Source: an uncultured Acetatifactor sp.
GTDB taxonomy: Bacteria; Bacillota; Clostridia; Lachnospirales; Lachnospiraceae
DNA length: 64,000 bases
NCBI GenBank assembly: GCA_910578815.1
Contig: CAJTSE010000001.1
Span: 225,161-289,160, forward strand
Direction: 5' to 3'
In this document: positions 33,751 to 42,055 of the stretch, one piece after another
Position numbering within the stretch: the first letter of the stretch is position 1
How the letters are laid out: every line of letters begins with the position of its first letter
Program-made: the position numbers and the translations under genes
The notes under the pieces: generated by a model
Seen by the model: only the letters and a program-made list of their open reading frames with translations
Database searches by the model: none
Told to the model about the DNA's origin: nothing

Positions 33751-34752
33751 TTAAGCCAACTGCGCCTGCACCGCAGTCAGAGCTACAACGCCCACTATAT
33801 CCTGCCAGGAGCATCCTCTTGACAAATCATTGACCGGTTTTGCTATGCCCTGCAGCATGGGACCGTAAGCATCTGCTCCGCCCAATCTCTGCACCAGCTT
33901 ATATCCGATATTTCCGGCATCCAGATTAGGGAAGATTAATACATTTGCCTTGCCTCCCACAGGGCTGCCGGGAGCCTTCGTCTTAGCTACACCGGGAACC
34001 AAAGCAGCATCAGTCTGAAGCTCGCCGTCAATCGTCAGATGAGGATACTGCTCTCTGGCAATCCTTGTAGCCTCCACCACCTTGTCCACCAGCGGATGCT
34101 TCGCACTGCCCTTGGTAGAATGGCTTAACATGGCAATCACCGGCTTGGGGCCGATCAGGGATTTAAAGCTTCGGGAAGAGGTGTCCGCAATGGCTGCAAG
34201 CTCTTCGGCGGTAGGATCCTGATTCAGTCCACAGTCCGCAAATAAAAGTGTTCCATCCTCCCCCTGATCCTTAAACTGGGTATCCATAACAAAAAACGCA
34301 GAAACCAGCTTGACTCCTGGCGCCGTCTTTAAGATCTGAAGTGCAGGTCTTAAGGTATCCGCAGTGGAGTGACAAGCGCCGGCCACCATTCCGTCCGCGT
34401 CATTGGCCTTGACCATGACAATGCCAAAGGTCAGATAATCCTTTAACAGGATTTCCCTGGCCGTTTCCACTGTCATGCCCTTCGCCTTTCTGGTTTCATA
34501 TAAAAGATTAACATAGTCCTCCAGTTTATCGGTAACCGCAGGATCAATCACTTTGAGCCCAGACAAATCCACCTCCAGCCACCCCGCGCCGTCCATAATC
34601 TTTTCTTCATTGCCGATCATGATAATATCGGCAATCCCCTCTTCCATTATCTTTGCCGCGGCAATCAGAGTCCTCTTGTCGTTGGATTCCGGCAGCACAA
34701 TGGTTTTCTTGTCCAATCTTGCTCTCTCCTTGATTGTGTCAATGTAGGACAT
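33751..34752 (-). CDS. pta: Phosphate acetyltransferase
   Basis: A 333-residue single-domain Pta that converts acetyl-CoA to acetyl phosphate. Recognisable segments are ARLDKKTIVLPES at the N-terminus, GAVCHSTADTLRP-like AGACHSTADTLRPALQ, and the C-terminal FPNLDAGNIGYKLVQRLG. It lacks the N-terminal regulatory domain of enterobacterial Pta. It is followed by ackA. A promoter and a structured leader precede it. Confidence 0.97.
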   Translation of the reverse strand: MSYIDTIKERARLDKKTIVLPESNDKRTLIAAAKIMEEGIADIIMIGNEEKIMDGAGWLEVDLSGLKVIDPAVTDKLEDYVNLLYETRKAKGMTVETAREILLKDYLTFGIVMVKANDADGMVAGACHSTADTLRPALQILKTAPGVKLVSAFFVMDTQFKDQGEDGTLLFADCGLNQDPTAEELAAIADTSSRSFKSLIGPKPVIAMLSHSTKGSAKHPLVDKVVEATRIAREQYPHLTIDGELQTDAALVPGVAKTKAPGSPVGGKANVLIFPNLDAGNIGYKLVQRLGGADAYGPMLQGIAKPVNDLSRGCSWQDIVGVVALTAVQAQLA

Positions 34753-34787
34753 AGTGAATTCTCCTTTCCGATAACCTTGATTTTTCA

Positions 34788-34843
34788 GGTAATTGCAAAG
34801 CCGTTTATTTATAACCGTTCATAACCGAACTTTGGCAATTACT
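34788..34843 (-). other. Structured 5' leader hairpin of pta-ackA
   Basis: Within the pta leader, GTAATTGCCAAAG and CTTTGCAATTAC pair over a loop containing CGGTTAT twice, ten bases apart. The hairpin lies between the promoter at 34886 and the ribosome binding site AAAGGAG at about 34761. No T run follows, so it is more likely an mRNA stability element or binding site than a terminator. Confidence 0.5.
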
Positions 34844-34885
34844 TGATTATGTTTTGTTTTTATATTGTGAAAATTTGCTATTTGT

Positions 34886-34914
34886 ATTATACTAAATATA
34901 AGTGGCACGCACAA
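34886..34914 (-). promoter_or_regulatory. Promoter of pta-ackA
   Basis: TTGTGC and consensus TATAAT with 17-base spacing on the minus strand, giving a leader of about 125 bases. The remaining part of the 348-base gap up to tmcAL (34915-35100) is very A+T-rich; I see no further gene there. Confidence 0.65.
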
Positions 34915-35100
34915 GAGAGAATATTCGTTAAATTGTACATTTTCAAATACAAATACTCTCTGCACTTCTATTGTTTTTCTCACGCTGCCATACCTGAATG
35001 CTTATATTTCATGTTATTTTTTTCACATTGTCCTTATATATATTTTATCACTATTTCGACATTTATCATAACACGGTATTTTCGGGAACGGAGGCAGATT

Positions 35101-36336
35101 ATGAAAGTCAACGGGATCATTGCAGAGTACAATCCTTTTCACAATGGCCACAAATATCACCTGGAAGAGTCCGCACGCATAACTGGTGCCGATTATTCCA
35201 TCGTGGTTATAAGCGGAAACTTTATCCAGCGCGGCGATCCGGCCCTGGTGGACAAGCATACCCGAACAGAAATGGCATTAAAAAACGGCGCCGACCTGGT
35301 TCTGGAGCTTCCCACCGTATATTCTGCCTCCAGCGCAGAATACTTTGCTATGGGAGCCGTGTCCCTGCTGGATAAGCTGGGCGTGGTCACTCATCTATGC
35401 TTTGGCAGCGAATGCGGGGACACTGCCATGCTGCAGCAGATTGCTTCCATCCTGCGGGAAGAGCCGGAAGAATATGTAAGGGAATTAAGGGCCGGGCTGA
35501 AGCAGGGGCTCTCCTATCCTTCTGCCCGCAATCAGGCTCTGATCCATTATCTTCCCGCCCTGGCAGGAAACCGCAAAATTCTCTCTTCCCCAAACAATAT
35601 ACTTGCCATTGCATACATAAAAGCTCTCATGAACCTGGACAGCAGATTAATTCCCGTGGCCGTGACCAGACTTGGGTCCGATTATCATGATCCTTCTCTC
35701 TATTCGCAGTATTGCTCCGCTCTGGCCATCCGTCAGGCTCTTGCCGACGGCCGCGGTCTTGCTTCCGTGGCTCGCTATATGCCGGATTCTGTCGGCGAGC
35801 TTCTGGAACAAAAACTGGTTCTCGGCAGGGGCATTTTCAGCAATGATTTTTCTTCTGCCCTATATTATAAACTGCTTTCGGAAAAAGAATCTGGATTTGA
35901 TAAATATCTGGATGTCTCCACAGACCTGTCTAACCGCATCTGTAACCGGCTTTCGGAATATAAGAATTTTGATGATTTTTGTGATCTTCTGAAAACAAAG
36001 GAACTGACTTATACCAGAATCAGCCGTTGCCTGCTGCATATTCTGCTGAACCTTACGAAGGAAGATATGGCCGTATGCTCTGAGCTGGAGCATACCCCCT
36101 ATGCAAGAATCCTGGGATTTAGACGGGATGCAGAGCCTTTGCTTGGCATCATCAGGGAGCAGGCTTCCATCCCTCTGGTTACAAAGCTGGCAGACGCCGA
36201 AAAAGTTCTGCCCACGGATACCTATCTTATGTTAAAACAGGACCTTCAGATCAGCCAGCTCTATTATGGTGTGGCTGCCGGCCTGGCCGGACAGCAGCCT
36301 ATAAATGAATACAGCATTCCGATAATAATAGTTTGA
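35101..36336 (+). CDS. tmcAL: tRNA(Met) cytidine acetate ligase
   Basis: This 411-residue enzyme makes N4-acetylcytidine at the wobble position of elongator tRNA-Met using acetate and ATP. The nucleotidyltransferase signature is IIAEYNPFHNGHKYHL (HxGH type), followed by VISGNFIQRGDPA and the SSPNNILAIAYIKAL segment. The ATG at 35101 follows GGAGG at seven bases; the open frame begins at 34843, but the earlier part has no site and is hydrophobic noise. The neighbouring acetate kinase operon produces its substrate acetate, though this may be coincidence. Its end is four bases from the convergent UPF0210 gene. Confidence 0.95.
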   Translation: MKVNGIIAEYNPFHNGHKYHLEESARITGADYSIVVISGNFIQRGDPALVDKHTRTEMALKNGADLVLELPTVYSASSAEYFAMGAVSLLDKLGVVTHLCFGSECGDTAMLQQIASILREEPEEYVRELRAGLKQGLSYPSARNQALIHYLPALAGNRKILSSPNNILAIAYIKALMNLDSRLIPVAVTRLGSDYHDPSLYSQYCSALAIRQALADGRGLASVARYMPDSVGELLEQKLVLGRGIFSNDFSSALYYKLLSEKESGFDKYLDVSTDLSNRICNRLSEYKNFDDFCDLLKTKELTYTRISRCLLHILLNLTKEDMAVCSELEHTPYARILGFRRDAEPLLGIIREQASIPLVTKLADAEKVLPTDTYLMLKQDLQISQLYYGVAAGLAGQQPINEYSIPIIIV

Positions 36337-36340
36337 TTGT

Positions 36341-37705
36341 CTAATTTTTAAAGCTGTGGATGGGGGCCGGAATCCTGCCGCCCCTATTCACAAAGGCTTC
36401 ACAGGAAAATGAATTCACCGGCATGATAGGCGCATACCCCAAAAGCCCTCCGAATTCAACCGTTTCTCCCACACCCTTACCGATGACGGGGATGATGCGA
36501 ACCGCCGTGGTTTTCTGATTCACCATGCCAATAGCCATTTCATCGGCAATGATACCAGAGATAGTGGCAGTCTTTGTATCTCCCGGAATCGCAATCATAT
36601 CCAGGCCCACGGAGCATACACAAGTCATGGCCTCCAGCTTTTCCAGGGTAAGTGCTCCCGCATGTACCGCATTGATCATCCCCTGATCTTCACTTACAGG
36701 AATAAACGCACCGCTTAAGCCTCCCACATAAGAAGACGCCATGACGCCCCCCTTCTTAACCTGATCGTTTAATAACGCCAACGCCGCGGTAGTACCCGGC
36801 GCCCCCGCGTACTCCAATCCCATCTCACAAAGAATATCCGCCACACTGTCTCCAATGGCCGGGGTGGGTGCCAGAGATAAATCCACGATGCCAAAGGGCA
36901 CCCCAAGCCTGTCTGAAGCCTCCTTTGCCACCAACTGACCTACCCTCGTCACCTTAAACGCAGTCTTCTTTATTGTCTCACAAAGAACCTCAAAATTTTC
37001 ACCCCGCACCTTTTCCAAGGCAGTCTTCACCACCCCAGGACCGCTGACACCAACATTAATGATCTTGTCCGCCTCCGTTACCCCGTGAAAGGCTCCCGCC
37101 ATAAAAGGATTGTCGTCCGGCGCATTACAGAACACTACCAGCTTGGCACAGCCTAAAGAATCATTTTCACTGGTGTATTCGGCGGTAGCCTTAACGATCT
37201 CTCCCATCAGCCTTACCGCGTCCATATTAATTCCAGTCTTTGTGGAGCCAAGATTTACAGAACTGCACACGCGCTCGGTTGATGAAAGGGCCAGGGGAAT
37301 CGAGCGGATCAGCAGCTCATCTGCAGGTGTCATTCCCTTACTTACCAAAGCGGAATATCCGCCGATAAAGTTTACCCCCACCTCACGGGCAACCTGATCA
37401 AAAGTCTTCGCTATGGAAACATAGTCCTCTATACTCCTGCAAGCCGCGCTGCCCACCAGAGCGGCAGGGGTTACGGAAATCCTTTTGTTGACAATAGGAA
37501 TACCAAATTCTCTGGAAATCTCTTCGCCGGTCTTTACCAGATCCTTGGCAGCATTATATATTTTGTGATAAATCCTTTCATTTAAAACCTTTAAATCCGA
37601 ACTGATACAGTCCAGAAGACTAATACCCAGAGTGATGGTACGCACGTCCAGGTTTTCTTTCTCGATCATTTTATTCGTCTCGGTCACTTCATATAAATTT
37701 ATCAT
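36341..37705 (-). CDS. UPF0210 (DUF711, PFL-like) protein
   Basis: A 454-residue protein of the UPF0210 family, loosely related to pyruvate formate-lyase-like folds; no enzymatic activity is established to my knowledge. It is rich in Gly/Ala/Ser and contains repeated AxxGDSVADIL and GGLSGAFIPVSED segments. It has no membrane helices. The start at 37705 is preceded by GGAGG at six bases. It is encoded downstream of an ACT-domain protein, an arrangement conserved in many Firmicutes, so the ACT protein is presumably its regulatory partner. Confidence 0.88.
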   Translation of the reverse strand: MINLYEVTETNKMIEKENLDVRTITLGISLLDCISSDLKVLNERIYHKIYNAAKDLVKTGEEISREFGIPIVNKRISVTPAALVGSAACRSIEDYVSIAKTFDQVAREVGVNFIGGYSALVSKGMTPADELLIRSIPLALSSTERVCSSVNLGSTKTGINMDAVRLMGEIVKATAEYTSENDSLGCAKLVVFCNAPDDNPFMAGAFHGVTEADKIINVGVSGPGVVKTALEKVRGENFEVLCETIKKTAFKVTRVGQLVAKEASDRLGVPFGIVDLSLAPTPAIGDSVADILCEMGLEYAGAPGTTAALALLNDQVKKGGVMASSYVGGLSGAFIPVSEDQGMINAVHAGALTLEKLEAMTCVCSVGLDMIAIPGDTKTATISGIIADEMAIGMVNQKTTAVRIIPVIGKGVGETVEFGGLLGYAPIMPVNSFSCEAFVNRGGRIPAPIHSFKN

Positions 37706-37878
37706 CCTAACCTCCATGTCGCTGCCTTGCCGCGGCTTATCATCCCACAGAGCAAAAGCTCCGATGAAGAATGCCGCAGGCAGTTAAAACTTTTCTTCAC
37801 GGTAACCGCCCTGGCTGGCAGCTCGATCTTCCCTCGGCAAACAGCATCCCAATCAATGCGAGCTTTAGAGCCCACATA

Positions 37879-38151
37879 TTATATGCGGTGCATCTGATCA
37901 AAAATTTCTTCTTTCTGGCACTTAATAACCACGCCGATTTCCTCTCCCAGAGCCGTCAGCTCTTCCGCCATATCTCCGAACTGCCTTGCGCAGCCGCCTG
38001 TATCCACAATCATCATCATATTAAAATACCCCTGCACAATCGTCTGGGAAATATCCAGGATATTAATGCCATTCTCTGCAAGATAAGTACAAACCCTGGC
38101 GATAATGCCGACCGTATCTCTTCCTACCACCGTAATAATCGCTTTTTTCAT
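37879..38151 (-). CDS. ACT domain protein (UPF0237)
   Basis: A 90-residue protein consisting of one ACT domain: KAIITVVGRDTVGIIARVC, then ENGINILDISQTIVQGYF. ACT domains bind amino acids or other small ligands. The start at 38151 has GGAG seven bases upstream; an ATG four codons earlier at 38163 is possible. The gene precedes the UPF0210 gene by about 170 bases and follows the tandem 111-bp structured repeat. It probably acts as the ligand-sensing partner of the UPF0210 protein. Confidence 0.88.
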   Translation of the reverse strand: MKKAIITVVGRDTVGIIARVCTYLAENGINILDISQTIVQGYFNMMMIVDTGGCARQFGDMAEELTALGEEIGVVIKCQKEEIFDQMHRI

Positions 38152-38204
38152 GCTCTTCTCCATTCCCGCATCCCCGCGTTCATTATTTGTTCAAATGTTT
38201 TTTT

Positions 38205-38476
38205 AAGGTAAGTATTTTTTGACCTTAGAAAATCTTTTCGTCTTTTATACTTCCGGATATGCCACCGGAAGAATTGCCGAATGGCAATTCTTCAAGGCGA
38301 AACTTAGATTTTTTTGGCGGACGTTTTCTGTCCGCTTAGAAAATCTTTTCGCCTTTTATACTTCCGGATATGCCACCGGAAGAATTGCCGAATGGCAATT
38401 CTTCAAGGCGAAACTTAGATTTTTTTGGCGGACGTTTTCTGTCCGCTTAGAAAATCTTTTCGCCTTTTATACTTCG
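38205..38476. repeat. Structured intergenic element, copy A: 111-bp unit in tandem
   Basis: Two complete 111-bp copies (38225-38335 and 38336-38446) differ at about one base, and a third is cut at about 38476. Each holds hairpins CTTCCGG/CCGGAAG and GAATTGCC/GGCAATTC, then AAGGCGAAACTTAGATTTT, hairpin GCGGAC/GTCCGC, and TTAGAAAATCTTTTCGCC. The last segment pairs with the GGCGAAA segment. The downstream gene's stop codon (38467-38469) lies inside the partial third copy. Related copies occur at 9170, 45097 and perhaps 52252. Confidence 0.9.
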
Positions 38477-39264
38477 ACGGCCTCCGTAACCTCACTGCGC
38501 CTTGCCACCCGGATGTCAAAATCCCCTGCCTTAAAGGGATTGTCTCCCATGTTGATCTCCATTCGCACGGATTCAAAAGCAAGCTCCGGCAGATTGTTTT
38601 CCTTGCTCAAATGCCCTAAAAATACGGTTTTCAGTCCGTCATGCAGAATCCGGCACAAAAGCCGCCCCGAATTTTCGTTGGACAGGTGCCCTCTGTCTCC
38701 TAAAATGCGCTTTTTTAAATAATAAGGATAGGGCCCAACCTGAAGCATATTCACATCATGATTTGCTTCCAGCAGCAACGCATCCATTCCCTTTAAGCAC
38801 TCCACCGTATAATCATTATATATTCCCAGATCCGTACAGACCGCCACTTTTTTTGTACCGTAGGAAATCCGGTATCCCACAGGCTGAGCAGCGTCGTGAG
38901 AAATCTGCATGGGGTTTACCGTCAGATCCTTAATGATAAATTTCCTGTCCTCCCGGACCTCATGGAACAGCTCCGGCTCCAGCATTCCCAGTCCTGCATT
39001 TTCCTGCATGGCCTTAATTGTTCCGGCCGTAGCATATACCGGGATCTCATACTTCCTGACAATAACCCCCAAGCCGCTGATATGATCCGCATGCTCATGA
39101 GTGATCAGGATGCCGTCAATATCCCCCATGGTAAGTCCCAGCTCCCGCAGACCACTCTCCGTCCTTTTCCCACTGATACCTACATCCACCAGCAGATGGG
39201 TCGCCTCAGACCCCACATAAATACAGTTGCCGCTGCTTCCGCTCGCTATACTGCAAAGCCTCAT
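38467..39264 (-). CDS. MBL-fold hydrolase, WalJ/YycJ-like
   Basis: A 265-residue metallo-beta-lactamase-fold protein. The metal motif is ITHEHADHISGLG, and the start MRLCSIASGSSGNCIYVG matches the YycJ/WalJ group. Some members are linked to DNA metabolism or the WalRK system; here no WalRK genes are visible. I chose the ATG at 39264, whose first base region overlaps the stop of the FtsA-like gene (ATGA), so it is translationally coupled to it. Its stop codon lies in the structured repeat at 38205-38476. Confidence 0.9.
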   Translation of the reverse strand: MRLCSIASGSSGNCIYVGSEATHLLVDVGISGKRTESGLRELGLTMGDIDGILITHEHADHISGLGVIVRKYEIPVYATAGTIKAMQENAGLGMLEPELFHEVREDRKFIIKDLTVNPMQISHDAAQPVGYRISYGTKKVAVCTDLGIYNDYTVECLKGMDALLLEANHDVNMLQVGPYPYYLKKRILGDRGHLSNENSGRLLCRILHDGLKTVFLGHLSKENNLPELAFESVRMEINMGDNPFKAGDFDIRVARRSEVTEAVEV

Positions 39265-41447
39265 CTTCCGTCCTCTTCCCAATAAATATCAATTACATCC
39301 CCCTCCGTCAGGGGTTCCATATACTCAGCCCTGCGTTTATTCAGCTGGGTTACGATGGATCGTCCTCTGGAATCATTTAAATCAAAATTAATAAAGGAAA
39401 ACACATCCACAAATATATAGCTGCTCTTTCCCTTTAGGGTCACCGGAAATTTGTTGACAATCACCGTGATCTCATCCGCTGCCTGAAAATTTGTTTCAAA
39501 GCTGCCTGCCTGACTCTGAGCCTGCCCCAAATTTGCGGCCGGACCGCTCATTTCCCCTGACACCTGTCCGGCAACCCGCCTTGCGGTTTCCTCCGCTTCC
39601 CTGGCGGCTGCCGCTTCCCTGGCAGCCTCTTTAGCAGCCAGCCTTTTAGCAGCATCTTCCTCAGTCTCTTCTTCCAGATCCGCATAGGTGGTCTCTGCAT
39701 TCACATCCCAGCTTAAGGTAAAGTTTTCATATACCCTTGTATCCGGCTTTGCCGGCGTATCATTCACCAGAATCCTGCCCCCCAGGGGAACATCCATAAA
39801 TTCCGCAATTTCCCGCACCGTATAGGAATTTTGAACCTTAATGTCATCCCCGTCCTGAATCAGATAAAATTCGTTTTCCCGTTGTCCGTTCACGGAAGCA
39901 GTTTTCGGCAGGTCGATTCTGGTGCCATTCACAACCACATGAAGCTGCTCCGCCAGCTCCGCCAGCCTGCCCAGCTCCATGGCCGCAGGATCTCCCGCGG
40001 TGGACGGATTTACTTCCACATGGTCCCCGTTATGTACCTGACTGTATATATCTGCCGGCTCCCCGTTGACATGGATCACCGCCGCCTCGCCCTCAAGACC
40101 TCTCACGATCCTGGTTTTTCCGTTGACAGAATAGGTCAGCGGCTGTCCCCGCTTCGGGAACAGATCTTCATTGGTAAAATCAGACTGGACTGCCGCATCT
40201 GCCACGGAAAGTCTGCCGTTATCATACAGCTTTATCCGTTTACCGTTGAAATCAACAAAAATGAAGTTATTACTCTGAACATAATAACTCAGGCAGATAC
40301 CAATGGGAGTCACCATCATGGAATCCCTTCTGGGGTTCACGTTTTCAAACTCTATGGTCTGCATGACCTCCTGCCCTCTGATGGCCACACGCTCTTTCAC
40401 AATGTCAAGCTCTTCGGACAGTGCCTCGGTATAACCCGGTATGATCCCTCCGCCGCCCACCACAAACACGGCACTGACAGACTTTTCTCCGTTCAACTCT
40501 CTGATGCAGTCCGCCACCTGCTTCGCCATCTCTTTTACATGCTCCGCCAGAATCTTCTCCACCTCCGCCGCGGTGATGGTCTGGGTCAGCCCCATAATAT
40601 CCTGATATTCCACCGTCTCACGCTCTCCCGCCTGGCGCTTAATACGCTCTGCCGTATCAAAATCCACCAGGCAGTGCTGCACGATGATGTCAGTCAGGCT
40701 GTCTCCCGCTACGGGAATCATCCCGTAAGCCGTTATGGTTCCGTCCTTTGTGATGGAAATATCGCTGGTGCCGGCTCCCACATCCACAAGTGCCATGTTC
40801 AGCATCCGAAATTTTTCGGGAATGGCAAGCTGGATCGCCGCAATCGGCTCCAGCGTCAGATTTGCCACATGAAGATCCGCCAGTTCCACCGCCTTATAAA
40901 GCCCGTCCACCACATCATCCGGCAGAAAGGTGGCAATCAGATCCACCGCCATGGTCCTGACCTTGTGCCCTTCCAGATTACCGATCTGATAACCGTTCAT
41001 ATAATATCGCATGGGAGTATATCCCACACAGTAAAACTTCATCTCCGTATCATTGTTTTTCTGGAATTCTTCGTAAGCCTGCTCCACTCCCAACGTAGAA
41101 AGGGAATATACATCCTCTTCCGTAACCACATGTTCCTCATCGAAGCTTAAATCCGCATGAGTGGTAACGGTGCGCAGTACACGGCCAGCCGCTGCAATAC
41201 ACACCTCGGTCAGCTTTCGGTTCAGATCCGCCTCCAGCTGCTCCTTCACCTGACTGATGGTCTGTCCAACCCTGCCGATGTCGTGGATCTGCCCGTCAAG
41301 CATGGATCTAGTATCATGTTCCTTGGAATGCTGCGCCAGCACATGAAATCTCCCGCCGCTCAAATACCCGACCGTACCCACAATGCTTCTGGTGCCAATG
41401 TCCAGCCCGAATACCAGCTGTCCCTGTCCTTCTCTCACTCCTGCCAT
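39261..41447 (-). CDS. Large FtsA-like cell division ATPase with C-terminal extension
   Basis: A 728-residue protein. Residues 10-390 form an actin-like ATPase of the FtsA type: phosphate 1 motif VFGLDIGTRSIVG, phosphate 2 VDVGAGTSDISI and adenosine motif VFVVGGGGIIPGY. Beyond about 395, beta-rich segments resembling ubiquitin-fold modules follow (FVDFNGKRIKLYDNGR and similar). Residues about 605-640 are an Ala/Glu/Arg coiled stretch, and a final beta-grasp-like domain (about 668-728) ends EGDVIDIYWEEDGR. There is no amphipathic C-terminal membrane anchor as in FtsA, so it is not a standard FtsA. It lies in an operon with polA and coaE. The start at 41447 has GGAGG and overlaps coaE by 13 bases. 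Confidence 0.85.
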   Translation of the reverse strand: MAGVREGQGQLVFGLDIGTRSIVGTVGYLSGGRFHVLAQHSKEHDTRSMLDGQIHDIGRVGQTISQVKEQLEADLNRKLTEVCIAAAGRVLRTVTTHADLSFDEEHVVTEEDVYSLSTLGVEQAYEEFQKNNDTEMKFYCVGYTPMRYYMNGYQIGNLEGHKVRTMAVDLIATFLPDDVVDGLYKAVELADLHVANLTLEPIAAIQLAIPEKFRMLNMALVDVGAGTSDISITKDGTITAYGMIPVAGDSLTDIIVQHCLVDFDTAERIKRQAGERETVEYQDIMGLTQTITAAEVEKILAEHVKEMAKQVADCIRELNGEKSVSAVFVVGGGGIIPGYTEALSEELDIVKERVAIRGQEVMQTIEFENVNPRRDSMMVTPIGICLSYYVQSNNFIFVDFNGKRIKLYDNGRLSVADAAVQSDFTNEDLFPKRGQPLTYSVNGKTRIVRGLEGEAAVIHVNGEPADIYSQVHNGDHVEVNPSTAGDPAAMELGRLAELAEQLHVVVNGTRIDLPKTASVNGQRENEFYLIQDGDDIKVQNSYTVREIAEFMDVPLGGRILVNDTPAKPDTRVYENFTLSWDVNAETTYADLEEETEEDAAKRLAAKEAAREAAAAREAEETARRVAGQVSGEMSGPAANLGQAQSQAGSFETNFQAADEITVIVNKFPVTLKGKSSYIFVDVFSFINFDLNDSRGRSIVTQLNKRRAEYMEPLTEGDVIDIYWEEDGR

Positions 41448-42055
41448 GTAAAAGCCTCCAGTTTTTTGTCTATTTGCGCAAAGCTTTCCGCCAGCGTACC
41501 GCTGTTGTCTATTACAAAATCACAACCTGCCCTGAACTGTTCCTCAGACAGCTGGCTTGACATGATACCATTTATACGTTCCTCACTGTATCCTCTGGAT
41601 TCCCGCAGGCGTTTCCGCCTGGTTTTTTCATCCGCATAAACATACCACATTTCATCCGTAAGCGCTCCATAACCGCATTCGATCAACAGAGCCGCCTCCA
41701 CAAAAAACAATTCCGTTTTTCCTATCTGCCTGGCCCTCTCCAGCCGCTTCAGCAGATACTCCCGCACTGCTGGATGGAGAATATCGTTTACCTGCTTTAA
41801 CAGCCCTTCGTCTGAAAAGATTCTGGCCGCCATTTTGGTCTTGTCGATCTGTCCTCCAGGCCCGGCAATTTCTTCTCCCAAAAGTTCCAGCAGCTTTTGG
41901 TGGCATTTGGTCCCCGGCGCCTTCACCTCATGGGCCACACTGTCCGACAGATAAATCTCACATTTGTAATGTTTCCCAATATACTGCAGCAGTTCGGATT
42001 TTCCTGCCCCGATTCCTCCGGTAATGCCTATGAATTTCAGGCTATTTGGCTTCAT
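41435..42055 (-). CDS. coaE: Dephospho-CoA kinase
   Basis: A 206-residue P-loop kinase performing the last step of coenzyme A synthesis. Walker A is GITGGIGAGKSE, the substrate motif includes YLSDSVAHEVKAPG, and the lid region has ARQIGKTELFFVEAALL with the conserved later segment RLRESRGYSEERI. The start at 42055 overlaps polA by 14 bases; its ribosome binding site lies inside polA. The polA-coaE order is common in Firmicutes. Confidence 0.96.
   Translation of the reverse strand: MKPNSLKFIGITGGIGAGKSELLQYIGKHYKCEIYLSDSVAHEVKAPGTKCHQKLLELLGEEIAGPGGQIDKTKMAARIFSDEGLLKQVNDILHPAVREYLLKRLERARQIGKTELFFVEAALLIECGYGALTDEMWYVYADEKTRRKRLRESRGYSEERINGIMSSQLSEEQFRAGCDFVIDNSGTLAESFAQIDKKLEAFTWQE

Noticed and set aside
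38225..38476. CRISPR-like array
   Set aside because: The units are directly contiguous with no unique spacers, and no cas genes are present. The 60-bp repeat at 24151-24300 is likewise contiguous and coding.
38219..38722. Plus-strand open frame with a 37-residue repeated peptide
   Set aside because: The period of 111 bp is a multiple of three, so the noncoding structured repeat stays open by chance. It runs antisense into the WalJ-like gene and has no ribosome binding site.
39831..41150. Long open frame (439 codons) on the plus strand
   Set aside because: It mirrors the FtsA-like gene on the other strand and its product is His- and Arg-rich noise without motifs.
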